Of a DNA stretch of 59,537 nt, positions 34,432-43,611 are shown piece after piece (within the stretch, counting starts at the first letter, position 1; the number at the start of each line of letters is the position of its first letter). The position numbers were made by a program, and so were the translations under genes. The notes under the pieces are model-generated. The model searched no databases, was not told the origin of the DNA, and saw only the letters and a program-made list of their open reading frames with translations. Location of the stretch: positions 1 through 59,537 of the forward strand of contig NZ_AUFP01000012.1 in assembly GCF_000426565.1 (NCBI RefSeq), written 5' to 3'. This DNA is from Segatella albensis DSM 11370 = JCM 12258 (lineage in GTDB: Bacteria > Bacteroidota > Bacteroidia > Bacteroidales > Bacteroidaceae).

Positions 34432-34716
34432 TAGAAAAAGATTCGACAATCACTTGCCGAATCTTTCTTTTTAGTTTATAGATATGCTCACGCACGTAAA
34501 AACTAACCTCTTAAATTTGCTTGAAAAACTCTCTAAAATTCTAAATTATCATGTGTGAATAAGTAATTTTTAGTATGCTTAAATGCAAATGAACTATTAA
34601 TTGTATGCTTACAACTTCAAATGTAGAAAACTGAAGACTGGAACGAATTTAAAATCCACTTTTATCAAATAATCTACTTGTATCTATCTAAAACTGTTTT
34701 ATATTTCGCAAAGATA
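34432..34716 (-). ncRNA. Candidate ~270-nt RNA with GUGA-loop terminator
   Basis: TATCTTTG (complement of 34709-34716) is a -7 box. The only ORFs downstream are negligible until the hairpin AAAGATTCGGCAA/TTGTCGAATCTTT (34437-34466 on the plus strand; 13 pairs, GTGA loop) followed by TTTTTCTATTTT. The region 34467-34700 otherwise contains direct copies of GTATGCTTA at about 34574 and 34603. No Rfam family is recognised by eye. Confidence 0.5.
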
Positions 34717-34841
34717 AATTAATTTTTGGAAACTTGCACGTTTTTTAAGGCTTTTCTTTGAATTTTCTTGTAAAAAATGATACTTAAACCTATAAAAGCC
34801 ATATTTATCCCCTTATTACCACAATTTATAGAATAAATAAA

Positions 34842-34864
34842 GGCTGTGGAAAATTACCACAGCC
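34842..34864 (-). terminator. Terminator of the uxu operon
   Basis: Perfect 8-bp arms GGCTGTGG/CCACAGCC with a seven-base loop are followed on the minus strand by TTTATTTATTC. Confidence 0.8.
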
Positions 34865-34931
34865 CTGTTTATTACATAGTTGATAGATTTCAGAACTTCA
34901 CAGTCCCTTTATCATAAAGCAAATGAGTCAT

Positions 34932-35744
34932 TTACATAGCGAAGGTATTGAAACCTCCATCTACTACTGCTACGGTACCTGTCACAAATGCTGCTGCATC
35001 GCTCATCAGATACTGAATGGTACCACATAGCTCTTCTGGTTTACCCATACGACCGAATGGGGTCTGACGGATAACATCCTTTCCACGTTGAGTAAAACTA
35101 CCATCCGGATTGGTAAGTAATGCTCGGTTCTGCTCGGTAATGAAGAACCCCGGAGCAATAGCGTTTACTCGTATACCTTCACCGAACTTCATGGCTGTCT
35201 CATGTGCCATATAGGCTGTGAAGTTACTGATACCAGCCTTGGCAGCGGCATATCCACAAACACGGGTCATAGGACGGAAGGCTGCCATACTAGAGAAGTT
35301 GATGACAGAGCCTTTACCTTGTTTTACCATCGGACGAAGGAATACCTGTGTAGGAATAACGGTTCCGGTAAGGTTCAGGTTCAATACCTTCTGGAACTCA
35401 TCGGCCTTCAGGTCGAAGAAATTCTGATCAGGGGTGATAGTTGCGCCCTTCTGATTGCCACCGGCAGCATTCAATAATGTATCTACACGACCGAAGTCAG
35501 CAAGAATATCCTTACAGTTCTGCTCTACGATTTTCTGATTCATCACATCGGTCTTATAGAATTTGGCTACGCCACCGTTCTTCACGATATCTTCGACAAT
35601 AGCCTGTCCAACTTCTTCCTTGCGACCAAGAATACAAACTTTCGCACCTTGCTCAGCGAGATATTTGGCAATACAACGGCCGAGAACACCTGTACCACCT
35701 GTGATGACTACAACGTAGTCTTTAATATCAAATAAATTTTTCAT
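34932..35744 (-). CDS. SDR-family D-mannonate oxidoreductase (fructuronate reductase)
   Basis: A 270-residue short-chain dehydrogenase predicted to interconvert D-fructuronate and D-mannonate with NAD(P)H, the step before UxuA in glucuronate breakdown. Features: the TGGTGVLG cofactor motif (about 16-23), NAAGG, and the catalytic Ser, YAAAK (Tyr, Lys). It lies 25 bases downstream of uxuA on the same strand, which supports this substrate. In this phylum an SDR commonly replaces the unrelated UxuB enzyme. Cytoplasmic. Confidence 0.88.
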   Translation of the reverse strand: MKNLFDIKDYVVVITGGTGVLGRCIAKYLAEQGAKVCILGRKEEVGQAIVEDIVKNGGVAKFYKTDVMNQKIVEQNCKDILADFGRVDTLLNAAGGNQKGATITPDQNFFDLKADEFQKVLNLNLTGTVIPTQVFLRPMVKQGKGSVINFSSMAAFRPMTRVCGYAAAKAGISNFTAYMAHETAMKFGEGIRVNAIAPGFFITEQNRALLTNPDGSFTQRGKDVIRQTPFGRMGKPEELCGTIQYLMSDAAAFVTGTVAVVDGGFNTFAM

Positions 35745-35769
35745 ATCTTTTCCTTTTTTAAATGTATTT

Positions 35770-37008
35770 TTAATCGAAGAATCCTGGTTGCTTGTATTCT
35801 ATTCCTAACTCGCGATCTACCGTTGCTATAATTCCCTGTACCTGTCCCATAGCGAACATACGCCCTAAGAAACTGTAACCTGCATTATATCCTTTTGTCT
35901 CATCTCCCAGCATGGTCATACCATGGTCTACACGCATAGGAAGTTGTGGGTTTACCTTTTCAAAGATCCTTGTCAGTTCGATAAGGTCGGCACGACCACC
36001 CAAATGACTTGCTTCGGTGAAATCGCCATTAGGGAATACATGACAAGAACGAAGATGTACGAACCAGGTGCGTGAGGCAAACTGGCGTGCCAACTCCACA
36101 ACATTATTCTGAGCACCGGCACTTAGTGAACCGGCACAAAAGGTGAGCCCGTTATGCTTGTTAGGAACAGCATTCAGGAACCATTCGATATCCTCCTTGC
36201 TTGTCACAATACGAGGCAAACCAAGGATCTGGAAAGGAGGGTCATCAGGATGCACGCACATATACATGTCACACTCCTCGCATACAGGCATGATAGCTTC
36301 GAGAAAATATTTCATGTTCTCGCGTAACTGTTTCTTGTCTATACCTTTATAGAGTGCTAAAAGTTCTCGGAACAATTCGATAGGATGTTCATCATCTTCT
36401 TTGAAGTTTCCACTTACAAATCCTTGTGTCTTGATGACGATATTTTCTACAAGGGCATGATCCTTTTCCGGGGTCATGGTCTTCTTAAGTTCATCAACCT
36501 CTTTTAATATATCGCGACCGTTAGGTTTACCGTCAGGGCCGAGTACTTTGAAATCTGCCCAACTTTCACGGGCATTTTCACGTTTTAATATATAGATGTC
36601 GAAGTAAGCGAATTCCGGTATACTGAAGTATAGATTTGATGTCCCATTAGGATTAGCATGCAACAAATCCGTTCGTGCCCAGTCGAGGACTGGCATAAAA
36701 TTATAGCAGATTGTATGAATGCCTTCGGCAGCCAAATTACGGAGACTCTCCTTATAGACCTCAATCTGATGATCACGGTCAGGACCAGCATATTTGATGG
36801 TTTCTACTACAGGAAGACTCTCGACAACGCTCCATCGCATGCCGTAACTTTCAATATATGATTTCAAATCATGAATTTTCTCACGAGTCCAAACTTCACC
36901 GAGAGGTACATCGTGGAGAGCTGTTACAATTCCTTCTACACCGATTTGTTTTAGCATGGCCAGCGTGATGTTATCTTTTTTACCGAACCATCTCCATGTT
37001 TTTTCCAT
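35770..37008 (-). CDS. uxuA: Mannonate dehydratase
   Basis: Dehydrates D-mannonate to 2-keto-3-deoxygluconate in the hexuronate pathway. The 412-residue length fits, and family motifs include MEKTWRWFGKKDNITLAMLKQIGVEGIV, CVHPDDPPFQILGLPRIV, FCAGSLSAGAQN, HLRSCH and MRVDHGMTMLGD, which hold metal-binding His and Cys residues. It is the promoter-proximal gene (TACCTTTG, complement of 37041-37048) and is followed by the SDR. The pathway would handle glucuronic acid released from xylan side chains, matching the GH10 and other enzymes in the window. Confidence 0.96.
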   Translation of the reverse strand: MEKTWRWFGKKDNITLAMLKQIGVEGIVTALHDVPLGEVWTREKIHDLKSYIESYGMRWSVVESLPVVETIKYAGPDRDHQIEVYKESLRNLAAEGIHTICYNFMPVLDWARTDLLHANPNGTSNLYFSIPEFAYFDIYILKRENARESWADFKVLGPDGKPNGRDILKEVDELKKTMTPEKDHALVENIVIKTQGFVSGNFKEDDEHPIELFRELLALYKGIDKKQLRENMKYFLEAIMPVCEECDMYMCVHPDDPPFQILGLPRIVTSKEDIEWFLNAVPNKHNGLTFCAGSLSAGAQNNVVELARQFASRTWFVHLRSCHVFPNGDFTEASHLGGRADLIELTRIFEKVNPQLPMRVDHGMTMLGDETKGYNAGYSFLGRMFAMGQVQGIIATVDRELGIEYKQPGFFD

Positions 37009-37160
37009 TTGTTTCTTGGTATTTTAATTATTTCTACACGCAAAGGTAAGCAAAAAAAAGAAAATCAAATTACAAAAAAACAAAAGTTTTGTCCGATGAA
37101 TCAAAATATCAAGCATTTGAACCAAATGAGAAAGTATTTGGTACGTTACACAAAGTATTA

Positions 37161-37192
37161 TTAACATAAAAATACGACATTTGCAATGTTAA
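37161..37192 (+). promoter_or_regulatory. Inverted repeat upstream of the GH5 gene
   Basis: TTAACAT (37161-37167) and ATGTTAA (37186-37192) form a perfect inverted repeat 40 bases before the GH5 ATG, flanking a weak -7 like GACATTTG. It is a candidate operator. Confidence 0.35.
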
Positions 37193-37231
37193 AAACTAAT
37201 TATTTTTATAACCTTAAAAAAAATATGCGAA

Positions 37232-39745
37232 ATGATTAAGAAAGTTTTAGCTTCTTTTTTGGTGGCGATGTCTATGCCAATAGGAGCTTGGGCTCAGTTT
37301 GGAGTTGTAGAGCCCTTACACGTAGATGGGAATCAACTAAAAGACCCGACAGGTCACAAGGTGGTACTACATGGAGTAATGGACACCCCTAATCCTTATT
37401 TTAACCACAATCGATGGGGATATGCATGCAATGATGGAACCGTGAGTGCATGTATCAACTATTTTGATAAGATGTTTGCTGCTATTACTGACACACGTCA
37501 GGGTGCTTATTGCAACATCTTCCGTCTTCATCTAGATCCTTGTTGGACTAATGAGGGAAGAGCAAATGGTGAGGCTGATATCTCTAAGTTTAGTGCAGCT
37601 CGTCTGCAGAAGTATCTGAATTCTCTTTATTTCCCAATTGCACAGAAGGCCCTGAATCATGGTTTGTATGTTGTCGTCCGACCTCCTGGAGTATGTCCTA
37701 AAGAACTTCGCGTAGGCGATGCTTATCAGAATTATCTAAAAACGGTTTGGAATATCGTATCGAGTAACTCGAATATCAAAAGTCATGCAGGTGTCATCTC
37801 TATTGAACTGGCCAACGAACCTGTTCACGTAACAAACCAGTGGGGACAAAATTCTGCCAGTGCACTTCATGATTATTTCCAACCTATTGTAGATTTGATT
37901 CGCAAGAATGGCTTTACTGGTGTCATCTGGGTTCCTGGTACAGGTTATCAATCTCAATATCAGGACTACAAGACCAACCCTATTGTGGGCAGCAACATTG
38001 GCTATGCAGTACATGTCTATCCCGGATGGTATGGTCAAAAGGCTACGAATGCCACAAGTTGGGGATTTATCCAGAACTTCCAGAATCAGGTGCCTGTAGT
38101 AAAAACCAACCCAATCCTTGTGAGTGAAATCGACTGGAGTCCTGAGAAGCCGGGTACTGGTAAGTATAACGAGTTTGGTGAATGGGTAGGTTCTAACCAA
38201 GGAACATGGGGAACAGCGACAACCTCAAAATGGGGAAATGCTTGGAAGGCCTGTATGGATCACTTCGGTAACATCAGTATGACCCTTACGAGTGCTGACG
38301 ACTATGTCGACCTTGATACTTACCTGAAATCCGGTCGTGTAACACCTTCTTTCGGTGGTAACCAGGAAGCTTGTGCCAAGGCTTGCTTTAACTGGTATGC
38401 CGAATATGCCAAAGTGAACTATGCGCATAAGAGTGGCTCCGGTTCACAAGGTGAGCAGGGTGGTGGACAGGTACAACCGCAACCATCACAGCCAACAAAC
38501 TATGGAACGAGCCTAATTCCTGCATGGAATACAAACCAGTCTGACTTTATTCCAGAAGGTTGGACCGTTTGTGATAATGGTGAAGAGGCAGCTCCTGGTA
38601 ATGTGGCTCGTGGTCCTCGTATCATGAAATGGCCAGGAGGTGGCGATTTCAATTCAGTATTCTATTGTCGCGAAGTTTCTGCGGACAAGGGCGGTTTTAT
38701 CGAATATGGAGGAAAGAATGGCTATCGTCTGAACCTCGGATATGGCGAATACGAAGTTGTCTGCAACGCTGCAGCTTGGCAGGGAACACCTTATCTGAAG
38801 GTAGAAGTCTTTGATCCTACAAATGCAGTCCTTACCTCAACGATTATCGCCGTTCGTCCGAATGTAAACAAGAATACCGGCACACGTGTCACCAATTCTG
38901 CACAGTTACGTTTAAGTTTTTATTCAATGATAAAAGGTAGCTATCGCATACGTTTCACACCTGTTGCCGATGCTCAAGGAAATGGTGGCATCTGGGAAGA
39001 AGTAGTACTGGGCAACATCGGATTATATGCTAAAGGCAATCCTTTGTCTTTCAACACAGCCAACGAGGTGCCTACAGGATGGACGATCGTTGATGCTGGA
39101 ACGACCTTGTCAGCTGGAGCAGCCGGTGCCGGTCCACGTGTATTCCAATTTAAGGCAGGTGGCGATTTGGCAACAGGTCTCTACATTCGTCAAAGTGATG
39201 CTTCAAAAGCAGGCTATGCTGAGTTTGGTTCTGCCAATGGTTATGGTATGTCGCTCAAGGCCGGACAGTATGCGTTGACCTATAATGCTGTGGCATGGGC
39301 AGGCAATCCATACATGAAATGTGAAGTCATCAATAGTAATAATCAGGTAGTGGGCAGTCAGATTATCGCCTTGAACAAAAGCGTAGAGAAGGATCTTAAT
39401 GCATCAACAAGTGGTTCTGCTCATGGCTACGTCAGATTCAATGTACCTACAGGATACTATCGTTTCCGTTGGACTCCGGTAGCCGACCAATGGGGGAACA
39501 GTGGAACATGGATAGAAGCCATCTTTGGCCATATCAAGATTCAACAGGCTTCAGCTTCTTATTCCAAGTCACTTACAAGGTCTAGTGCTATAAGCATTGA
39601 CTATGGAAATACTATTATCGAAAATACTGCGAAATTAAAAAACGAAAAGGATGAATGGTATACTGTTCAAGGGCAGAAGCTATCGTCAGTTCCTTCAGTA
39701 TCAGGCATTTATATTCATAATGGAAAGAAAGTTGTCGTAAAGTAA
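37232..39745 (+). CDS. GH5-like glycoside hydrolase with two repeated C-terminal domains and T9SS-like tail
   Basis: An 837-residue secreted enzyme. After a signal peptide (about 1-21), the catalytic TIM barrel (about 25-395) has the clan GH-A residues: acid/base in SIELANEPVH and nucleophile in LVSEIDWSP. A Gly/Gln linker (SGSGSQGEQGGGQVQPQPSQP) leads to two homologous domains of about 150 residues (about 425-600 and 605-770) with matching FIPEGWTVCDNG/EVPTGWTIVDAG and RIMKWPGGGDF/RVFQFKAGGDL segments, probably carbohydrate-binding. The end, WYTVQGQKLS...GIYIHNGKKVVVK, has the form of a type A T9SS sorting tail. The substrate (a beta-glucan or mannan) is not settled. Confidence 0.82.
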   Translation: MIKKVLASFLVAMSMPIGAWAQFGVVEPLHVDGNQLKDPTGHKVVLHGVMDTPNPYFNHNRWGYACNDGTVSACINYFDKMFAAITDTRQGAYCNIFRLHLDPCWTNEGRANGEADISKFSAARLQKYLNSLYFPIAQKALNHGLYVVVRPPGVCPKELRVGDAYQNYLKTVWNIVSSNSNIKSHAGVISIELANEPVHVTNQWGQNSASALHDYFQPIVDLIRKNGFTGVIWVPGTGYQSQYQDYKTNPIVGSNIGYAVHVYPGWYGQKATNATSWGFIQNFQNQVPVVKTNPILVSEIDWSPEKPGTGKYNEFGEWVGSNQGTWGTATTSKWGNAWKACMDHFGNISMTLTSADDYVDLDTYLKSGRVTPSFGGNQEACAKACFNWYAEYAKVNYAHKSGSGSQGEQGGGQVQPQPSQPTNYGTSLIPAWNTNQSDFIPEGWTVCDNGEEAAPGNVARGPRIMKWPGGGDFNSVFYCREVSADKGGFIEYGGKNGYRLNLGYGEYEVVCNAAAWQGTPYLKVEVFDPTNAVLTSTIIAVRPNVNKNTGTRVTNSAQLRLSFYSMIKGSYRIRFTPVADAQGNGGIWEEVVLGNIGLYAKGNPLSFNTANEVPTGWTIVDAGTTLSAGAAGAGPRVFQFKAGGDLATGLYIRQSDASKAGYAEFGSANGYGMSLKAGQYALTYNAVAWAGNPYMKCEVINSNNQVVGSQIIALNKSVEKDLNASTSGSAHGYVRFNVPTGYYRFRWTPVADQWGNSGTWIEAIFGHIKIQQASASYSKSLTRSSAISIDYGNTIIENTAKLKNEKDEWYTVQGQKLSSVPSVSGIYIHNGKKVVVK

Positions 39746-39777
39746 ATTAAATTAGCAATTAGTTTTTAACAACATAA

Positions 39778-39811
39778 TCCTCGAGATCTTCTTCTCGAGG
39801 ATTTCTTTTTT
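39778..39811 (+). terminator. Terminator of the GH5 gene
   Basis: Perfect 9-bp arms TCCTCGAGA/TCTCGAGGA with a TCTTCT loop, then TTTCTTTTTT. Confidence 0.88.
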
Positions 39812-39957
39812 ATTCCATAAACACCTATTTATATATACAGGTAACCGAATAGGGGAAATATAGCAGAAATTCATATAGAAAAGGATAAAATCATAATCTT
39901 ATATTTGGTAGATTTAAGAAAAAATTCGACCTTTGCAGAAATAAAAATATATGCGAT

Positions 39958-40584
39958 ATGAAAAAATTATTTATTCTAGTAGTAGGTTTTTGTATGTTTC
40001 TTGTTAGCTGTGGTACAATGGCAACATCAGGTTCGTCAACAGGTATCCTTGGTGAGGTATTGGGTGCGATGACGAATGGCGAGACTATCGGCAACGTCCT
40101 TACATCGGTTATTGGTCTTGATAAACTGAGTGCCCGCGACCTTGTAGGAACATGGCATTATCATGGTCCCGGATGTGCATTCACTTCCAATAATCTACTA
40201 GCCAAGGCCGGTGGTGAAGTGGCTGCAACAGAAATCAAGAACAAGTTGAAGGATACTTATAACCATTTAGGTTTCAATAAGTCGAATACATACATTACAT
40301 TTAATGAGAATGGTACGTTCTCTGCCAAGATTGATGGAACAAAGTGGAATGGCAACTATACATTCAATGCCAAGACTCAACAAATACATCTTCAGGGGTT
40401 ATTACTCAGTATTAATGGCTATACCAAACGTAGTAGCAATGGCATCTGCATCCTTTTTGAATCTAAAAAACTTCTTACTTTGTTGCAGACCTTAGCTGCT
40501 ATCAGCGGAAACTCTACAGCTATAACCATTGGCGACATCAGTAAGAATTATGATGGTGTACGTATTGGTTTTGAAATGAAATAG
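39958..40584 (+). CDS. DUF4923 lipoprotein
   Basis: A 208-residue lipoprotein (lipobox FLVSCG, Cys at about 18) of the DUF4923 family, common in Prevotella and Bacteroides and of unknown role. The family core is visible: a Gly/Ser/Ala-rich N-terminal part (ILGEVLGAMTNGETIGNVL), then DLVGTWHYHGPGCAFTS, GTFSAKIDGTKWNGNYTF and a final lipocalin-like beta region. It stands alone with a strong terminator. Likely located in the periplasm or outer membrane. Confidence 0.82.
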   Translation: MKKLFILVVGFCMFLVSCGTMATSGSSTGILGEVLGAMTNGETIGNVLTSVIGLDKLSARDLVGTWHYHGPGCAFTSNNLLAKAGGEVAATEIKNKLKDTYNHLGFNKSNTYITFNENGTFSAKIDGTKWNGNYTFNAKTQQIHLQGLLLSINGYTKRSSNGICILFESKKLLTLLQTLAAISGNSTAITIGDISKNYDGVRIGFEMK

Positions 40585-40610
40585 TGATTACCTCCGCTAT
40601 TCTAAACGAA

Positions 40611-40647
40611 AGAGGACAAAACCAATACTCAGGTTTTGTCCTCTTTT
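40611..40647 (+). terminator. Terminator of the DUF4923 gene
   Basis: Perfect 13-bp arms AGAGGACAAAACC/GGTTTTGTCCTCT with an eight-base loop and a T run; it could also serve the convergent M3 peptidase gene. Confidence 0.85.
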
Positions 40648-40699
40648 TATATCGTATGAATGATTCCCATACTATGGAAATCATCTCAGTTTTTTCTTT

Positions 40700-42814
40700 T
40701 TACATACCACGGGCCTTGAGCAAACTTTCAGCATTTGGTTCTTTCAAACCAGTAAAGTCTGTGAACATATTCATCAGGTTTCTTGTATTTCCACGACTTA
40801 ACACCTTATCACGGAAAGCCTGACCAACAGCAGGATCAAGAGCACCATGAGCTTTGAAATAATCGGCAATATTGCATGCAAGAACCTCAGTCCATAGATA
40901 ACTATAATATCCTGCTGCATAGCCTCCTCCCCATACATGGTTAAAGTAAGAAGTAGAGTAACGAGGAGGTATCTGTGTGTCGAATAATCCAATCTCCTTC
41001 AAGACCTTACTCTCAAATTCCTGAGCTTTCTCTGCAGTAGGGACATCTTTGCCAGCAATATTATGCCATGCCAAATCCAGACAGGTAGCAGCCAAGTTCT
41101 CACCCAAGGCATAAGCTGGTTGGAAAGTAATTGATTGCAGCATCTTAGCTTTCAACTCCTCCGGCATTGGCTGATTGGTAAGATAATGGCGCGCATAATG
41201 ATCGAAGATTTCAGGAATACTTGCGAACGATTCATTAAACTGTGAAGGCATCTCCACGAAGTCACGTGCCACGTCCGTTCCAGAAAGTGTATTATACTTG
41301 CAATTAGAGAGAATACCATGTAAAGCATGACCAAACTCATGGAACATGGTTGTTGTCTCATCCCAAGTAAGTAGAGTAGGTTGTCCGTCTGGGGCTTTCG
41401 CCACATTACATACATTATATATAATAGGCAACTGCTTGCGCAGCCCACTTTGTTTAGCGAATTCACTCATCCAAGCTCCACCACGTTTGGTAGGGCGACG
41501 GAAATAGTCTACATAGAATAAAGCGATATCCTTGCCATCCTTATCGATAACCTCGAAAACTTTCATGTCTGGGTGATAGGTAGGAATATCCTTACGTTCC
41601 TTGAAGCTAAGTCCGTAAACACGATGAGCCGCATAGAACACACCATTCACCAGTACACTATCGATGTTGAAATAAGGTTTCACATCATCGTCAGAGATGT
41701 TGAGCAACTCCTTCTTCATCTTAGCAGAATAATAGAAACGGTCATAAGGTTCGAGTTTAAAGTCTTCGCCCATCGTCTTACGAGCAAAGCTCTCGATATC
41801 CTGCGTTTCCTTATCAGCGAGAGGTTTATATTCCTTGATCAGATTCTTCAAGAAACCATATACATTATCCGTATTCTTAGCCATTGTTTTCTCGAGCGAA
41901 TACGCAGCATATGTATGATAACCCATAATCTCGGCCTTTTCAGCTCTCAACTTAGCAATCTCGCTAACGATAGGGAAAGTGTTATACTGGTTCGTACCAT
42001 CAGCACGATGGATAGAAGCTTCGTAGACACGTTTTCTCAGTTCACGATTTTCGAGACTTGCCAAGATAGGCTGTTGGGTGGTATTCACGATGACAATACA
42101 ATAAGGTGCCTGACCACCACGAGCCTCTGCATCTTTTTTACATTGAGCGATGTCAGCTTCGCTTAGTCCTTTCAACTCACTTTTATCATTCACCCAAACC
42201 ACAGCATGATTCGTGGCATCAGGAAGAACCGTACCCCATTGCTGTTGCAAGTCGGAAATGCGATTATTGATGGCCTCCATACGTGCCTTCTTCTCCTTGG
42301 AGAGCAGCGCCCCGGCTCTTACAAAACTCTTATACTGCTCTTCGAGTAGTTTTTTGTCTTCGCCTTTCAGTTTATTGTATTCATGGTCATAAACATACTT
42401 GATGCGCTCAAACAATTTCTGATTGAACGATACTTCGTTTTCAAACTGAGTGAGCAAAGGCATGACCTTCTTTTCAGTTTGTGCTATTCCCGGTGTTTTA
42501 TCAGCACTTGTCAGACAGAAGAAAATAGAAGATACACGATCGAAGAGTACCCCACATTTTTCATAAGCGAGTACTGTATTCTCGAAAGTAGGTTTCGCCT
42601 TGTTTTCTACGATCTTCTTTATCTCTTGTCGTTCCTGTTCTATGCCAGACTCCAGAGCCGGCAAATAGTTCTCTTCCTGGATTTTGCTGAAATCAGGAGC
42701 CCCAAAGGGCAGATTACTCTTCATAAGCAACGGATTACCATTGCCAGCCGAAGCCAATAATACCGTTGATGCAAGTGTTGCACTAGTAAGTGTCTTCTTA
42801 ATTTGTTGTTTCAT
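40700..42814 (-). CDS. M3-family peptidyl-dipeptidase (Dcp-like)
   Basis: A 704-residue zinc metallopeptidase of family M3. The signal peptide (about 1-23) indicates secretion, most likely to the periplasm. The zinc motif MFHEFGHALHGILS is complete and is followed by FVEMPSQFNESF, which holds the third ligand Glu. Length and the long helical N-terminal half fit dipeptidyl carboxypeptidases of the Dcp type, which remove C-terminal dipeptides from peptides. Promoter TATCTTTG lies at the complement of 42853-42860. It may finish digestion of peptides in the envelope. Confidence 0.92.
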   Translation of the reverse strand: MKQQIKKTLTSATLASTVLLASAGNGNPLLMKSNLPFGAPDFSKIQEENYLPALESGIEQERQEIKKIVENKAKPTFENTVLAYEKCGVLFDRVSSIFFCLTSADKTPGIAQTEKKVMPLLTQFENEVSFNQKLFERIKYVYDHEYNKLKGEDKKLLEEQYKSFVRAGALLSKEKKARMEAINNRISDLQQQWGTVLPDATNHAVVWVNDKSELKGLSEADIAQCKKDAEARGGQAPYCIVIVNTTQQPILASLENRELRKRVYEASIHRADGTNQYNTFPIVSEIAKLRAEKAEIMGYHTYAAYSLEKTMAKNTDNVYGFLKNLIKEYKPLADKETQDIESFARKTMGEDFKLEPYDRFYYSAKMKKELLNISDDDVKPYFNIDSVLVNGVFYAAHRVYGLSFKERKDIPTYHPDMKVFEVIDKDGKDIALFYVDYFRRPTKRGGAWMSEFAKQSGLRKQLPIIYNVCNVAKAPDGQPTLLTWDETTTMFHEFGHALHGILSNCKYNTLSGTDVARDFVEMPSQFNESFASIPEIFDHYARHYLTNQPMPEELKAKMLQSITFQPAYALGENLAATCLDLAWHNIAGKDVPTAEKAQEFESKVLKEIGLFDTQIPPRYSTSYFNHVWGGGYAAGYYSYLWTEVLACNIADYFKAHGALDPAVGQAFRDKVLSRGNTRNLMNMFTDFTGLKEPNAESLLKARGM

Positions 42815-43013
42815 GTTATGGTTTATTGAATTGGTTATTCATGAATTTCGGACAAAGATACAAATATTATTCGGATATTGCAGATATGAAAACTAATTAG
42901 TCACAAAATGAAAAACCTTTTTAACGAAAAAGGTTGTGCGCTATCAAATTAATACTTATTTTTGCAGAAATGAGGCATATCTATTTTATTACTTAATATA
43001 TTATATTCGAATT

Positions 43014-43172
43014 ATGAAGGCTTTTTATGAAAATGAGGAAAAAATGAATCCAAACATGGACTTTATCGTATTGTATAATCAGCAGATTCGCCGTGAACGC
43101 AGATGGCATATGGTACAGAATGTCACAATCTCGATACTTATTACTTTAGGAATCATTTGTTTCCTTTTGTAA
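43014..43172 (+). CDS. Small single-pass membrane protein (52 residues)
   Basis: A 52-residue protein MKAFYENEEKMNPNMDFIVL... with a basic stretch (QIRRERRWHM) and a C-terminal membrane segment (VTISILITLGIICFLL). The ATG at 43014 is chosen because the promoter TATTTTTG (42957-42964) lies inside the longer frame. I do not recognise a family. A positively charged region before a C-terminal helix would place the N-terminus in the cytoplasm. Confidence 0.5.
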   Translation: MKAFYENEEKMNPNMDFIVLYNQQIRRERRWHMVQNVTISILITLGIICFLL

Positions 43173-43438
43173 GATATACAATAAACAAATATTAATAATC
43201 CATTAACATCTATTTGTCACTTTGTACTTATTAATGGGAGCTTGAACGGATAAATACGTTATCGTACACACTTTTTAACCATCAAAAGTATCATTCGTAC
43301 AAAAATTGAACGAATATACCCCTATGTTTCAATCCCAAAGTATTATCTTTGCACGGTAAGATTTTATTAAAAGTATAACTCTATTTATTAAGTATTATCT
43401 CGTAACGTTTAACTAATTTGTAAGTTTGTACCATTATT
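43173..43438. other. Intergenic region between two small membrane-protein genes
   Basis: It holds an inverted repeat CCATTAA/TTAATGG at about 43200-43235 and the -7 box TATCTTTG at 43344-43351 for the next transcript. No gene is seen. Confidence 0.5.
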
Positions 43439-43552
43439 ATGTTTGAGTATATTTTTGTGATTCTCAAAGTACTCACTATTACCTTGGCTTTGCTATGGGT
43501 TTTAGTGATGATATATATGGGGATAAGAGTCATTCTTAGATCCAGATATTAA
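43439..43552 (+). CDS. 37-residue single-pass membrane protein
   Basis: An ORF of 37 codons, MFEYIFVILKVLTITLALLW... ending VILRSRY, consisting almost wholly of one membrane helix with a basic C-terminus. It lies about 80 nt into a transcript that starts at TATCTTTG (43344-43351) and ends at the terminator 43612-43653. No family is recognised. The clean hydrophobic profile and the transcript boundaries support translation; a regulatory small RNA with a chance ORF is the alternative. Confidence 0.5.
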   Translation: MFEYIFVILKVLTITLALLWVLVMIYMGIRVILRSRY

Positions 43553-43611
43553 AATCCGACGAAACAAGAACAAAAGCATTTTACTTATATACTTGAGTAA
43601 TTATAATCGCA

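Noticed and set aside
34307..34495. 62-codon minus-strand frame
   Set aside because: It starts with GTG and crosses the candidate RNA terminator and the promoter of the 30-residue peptide gene.
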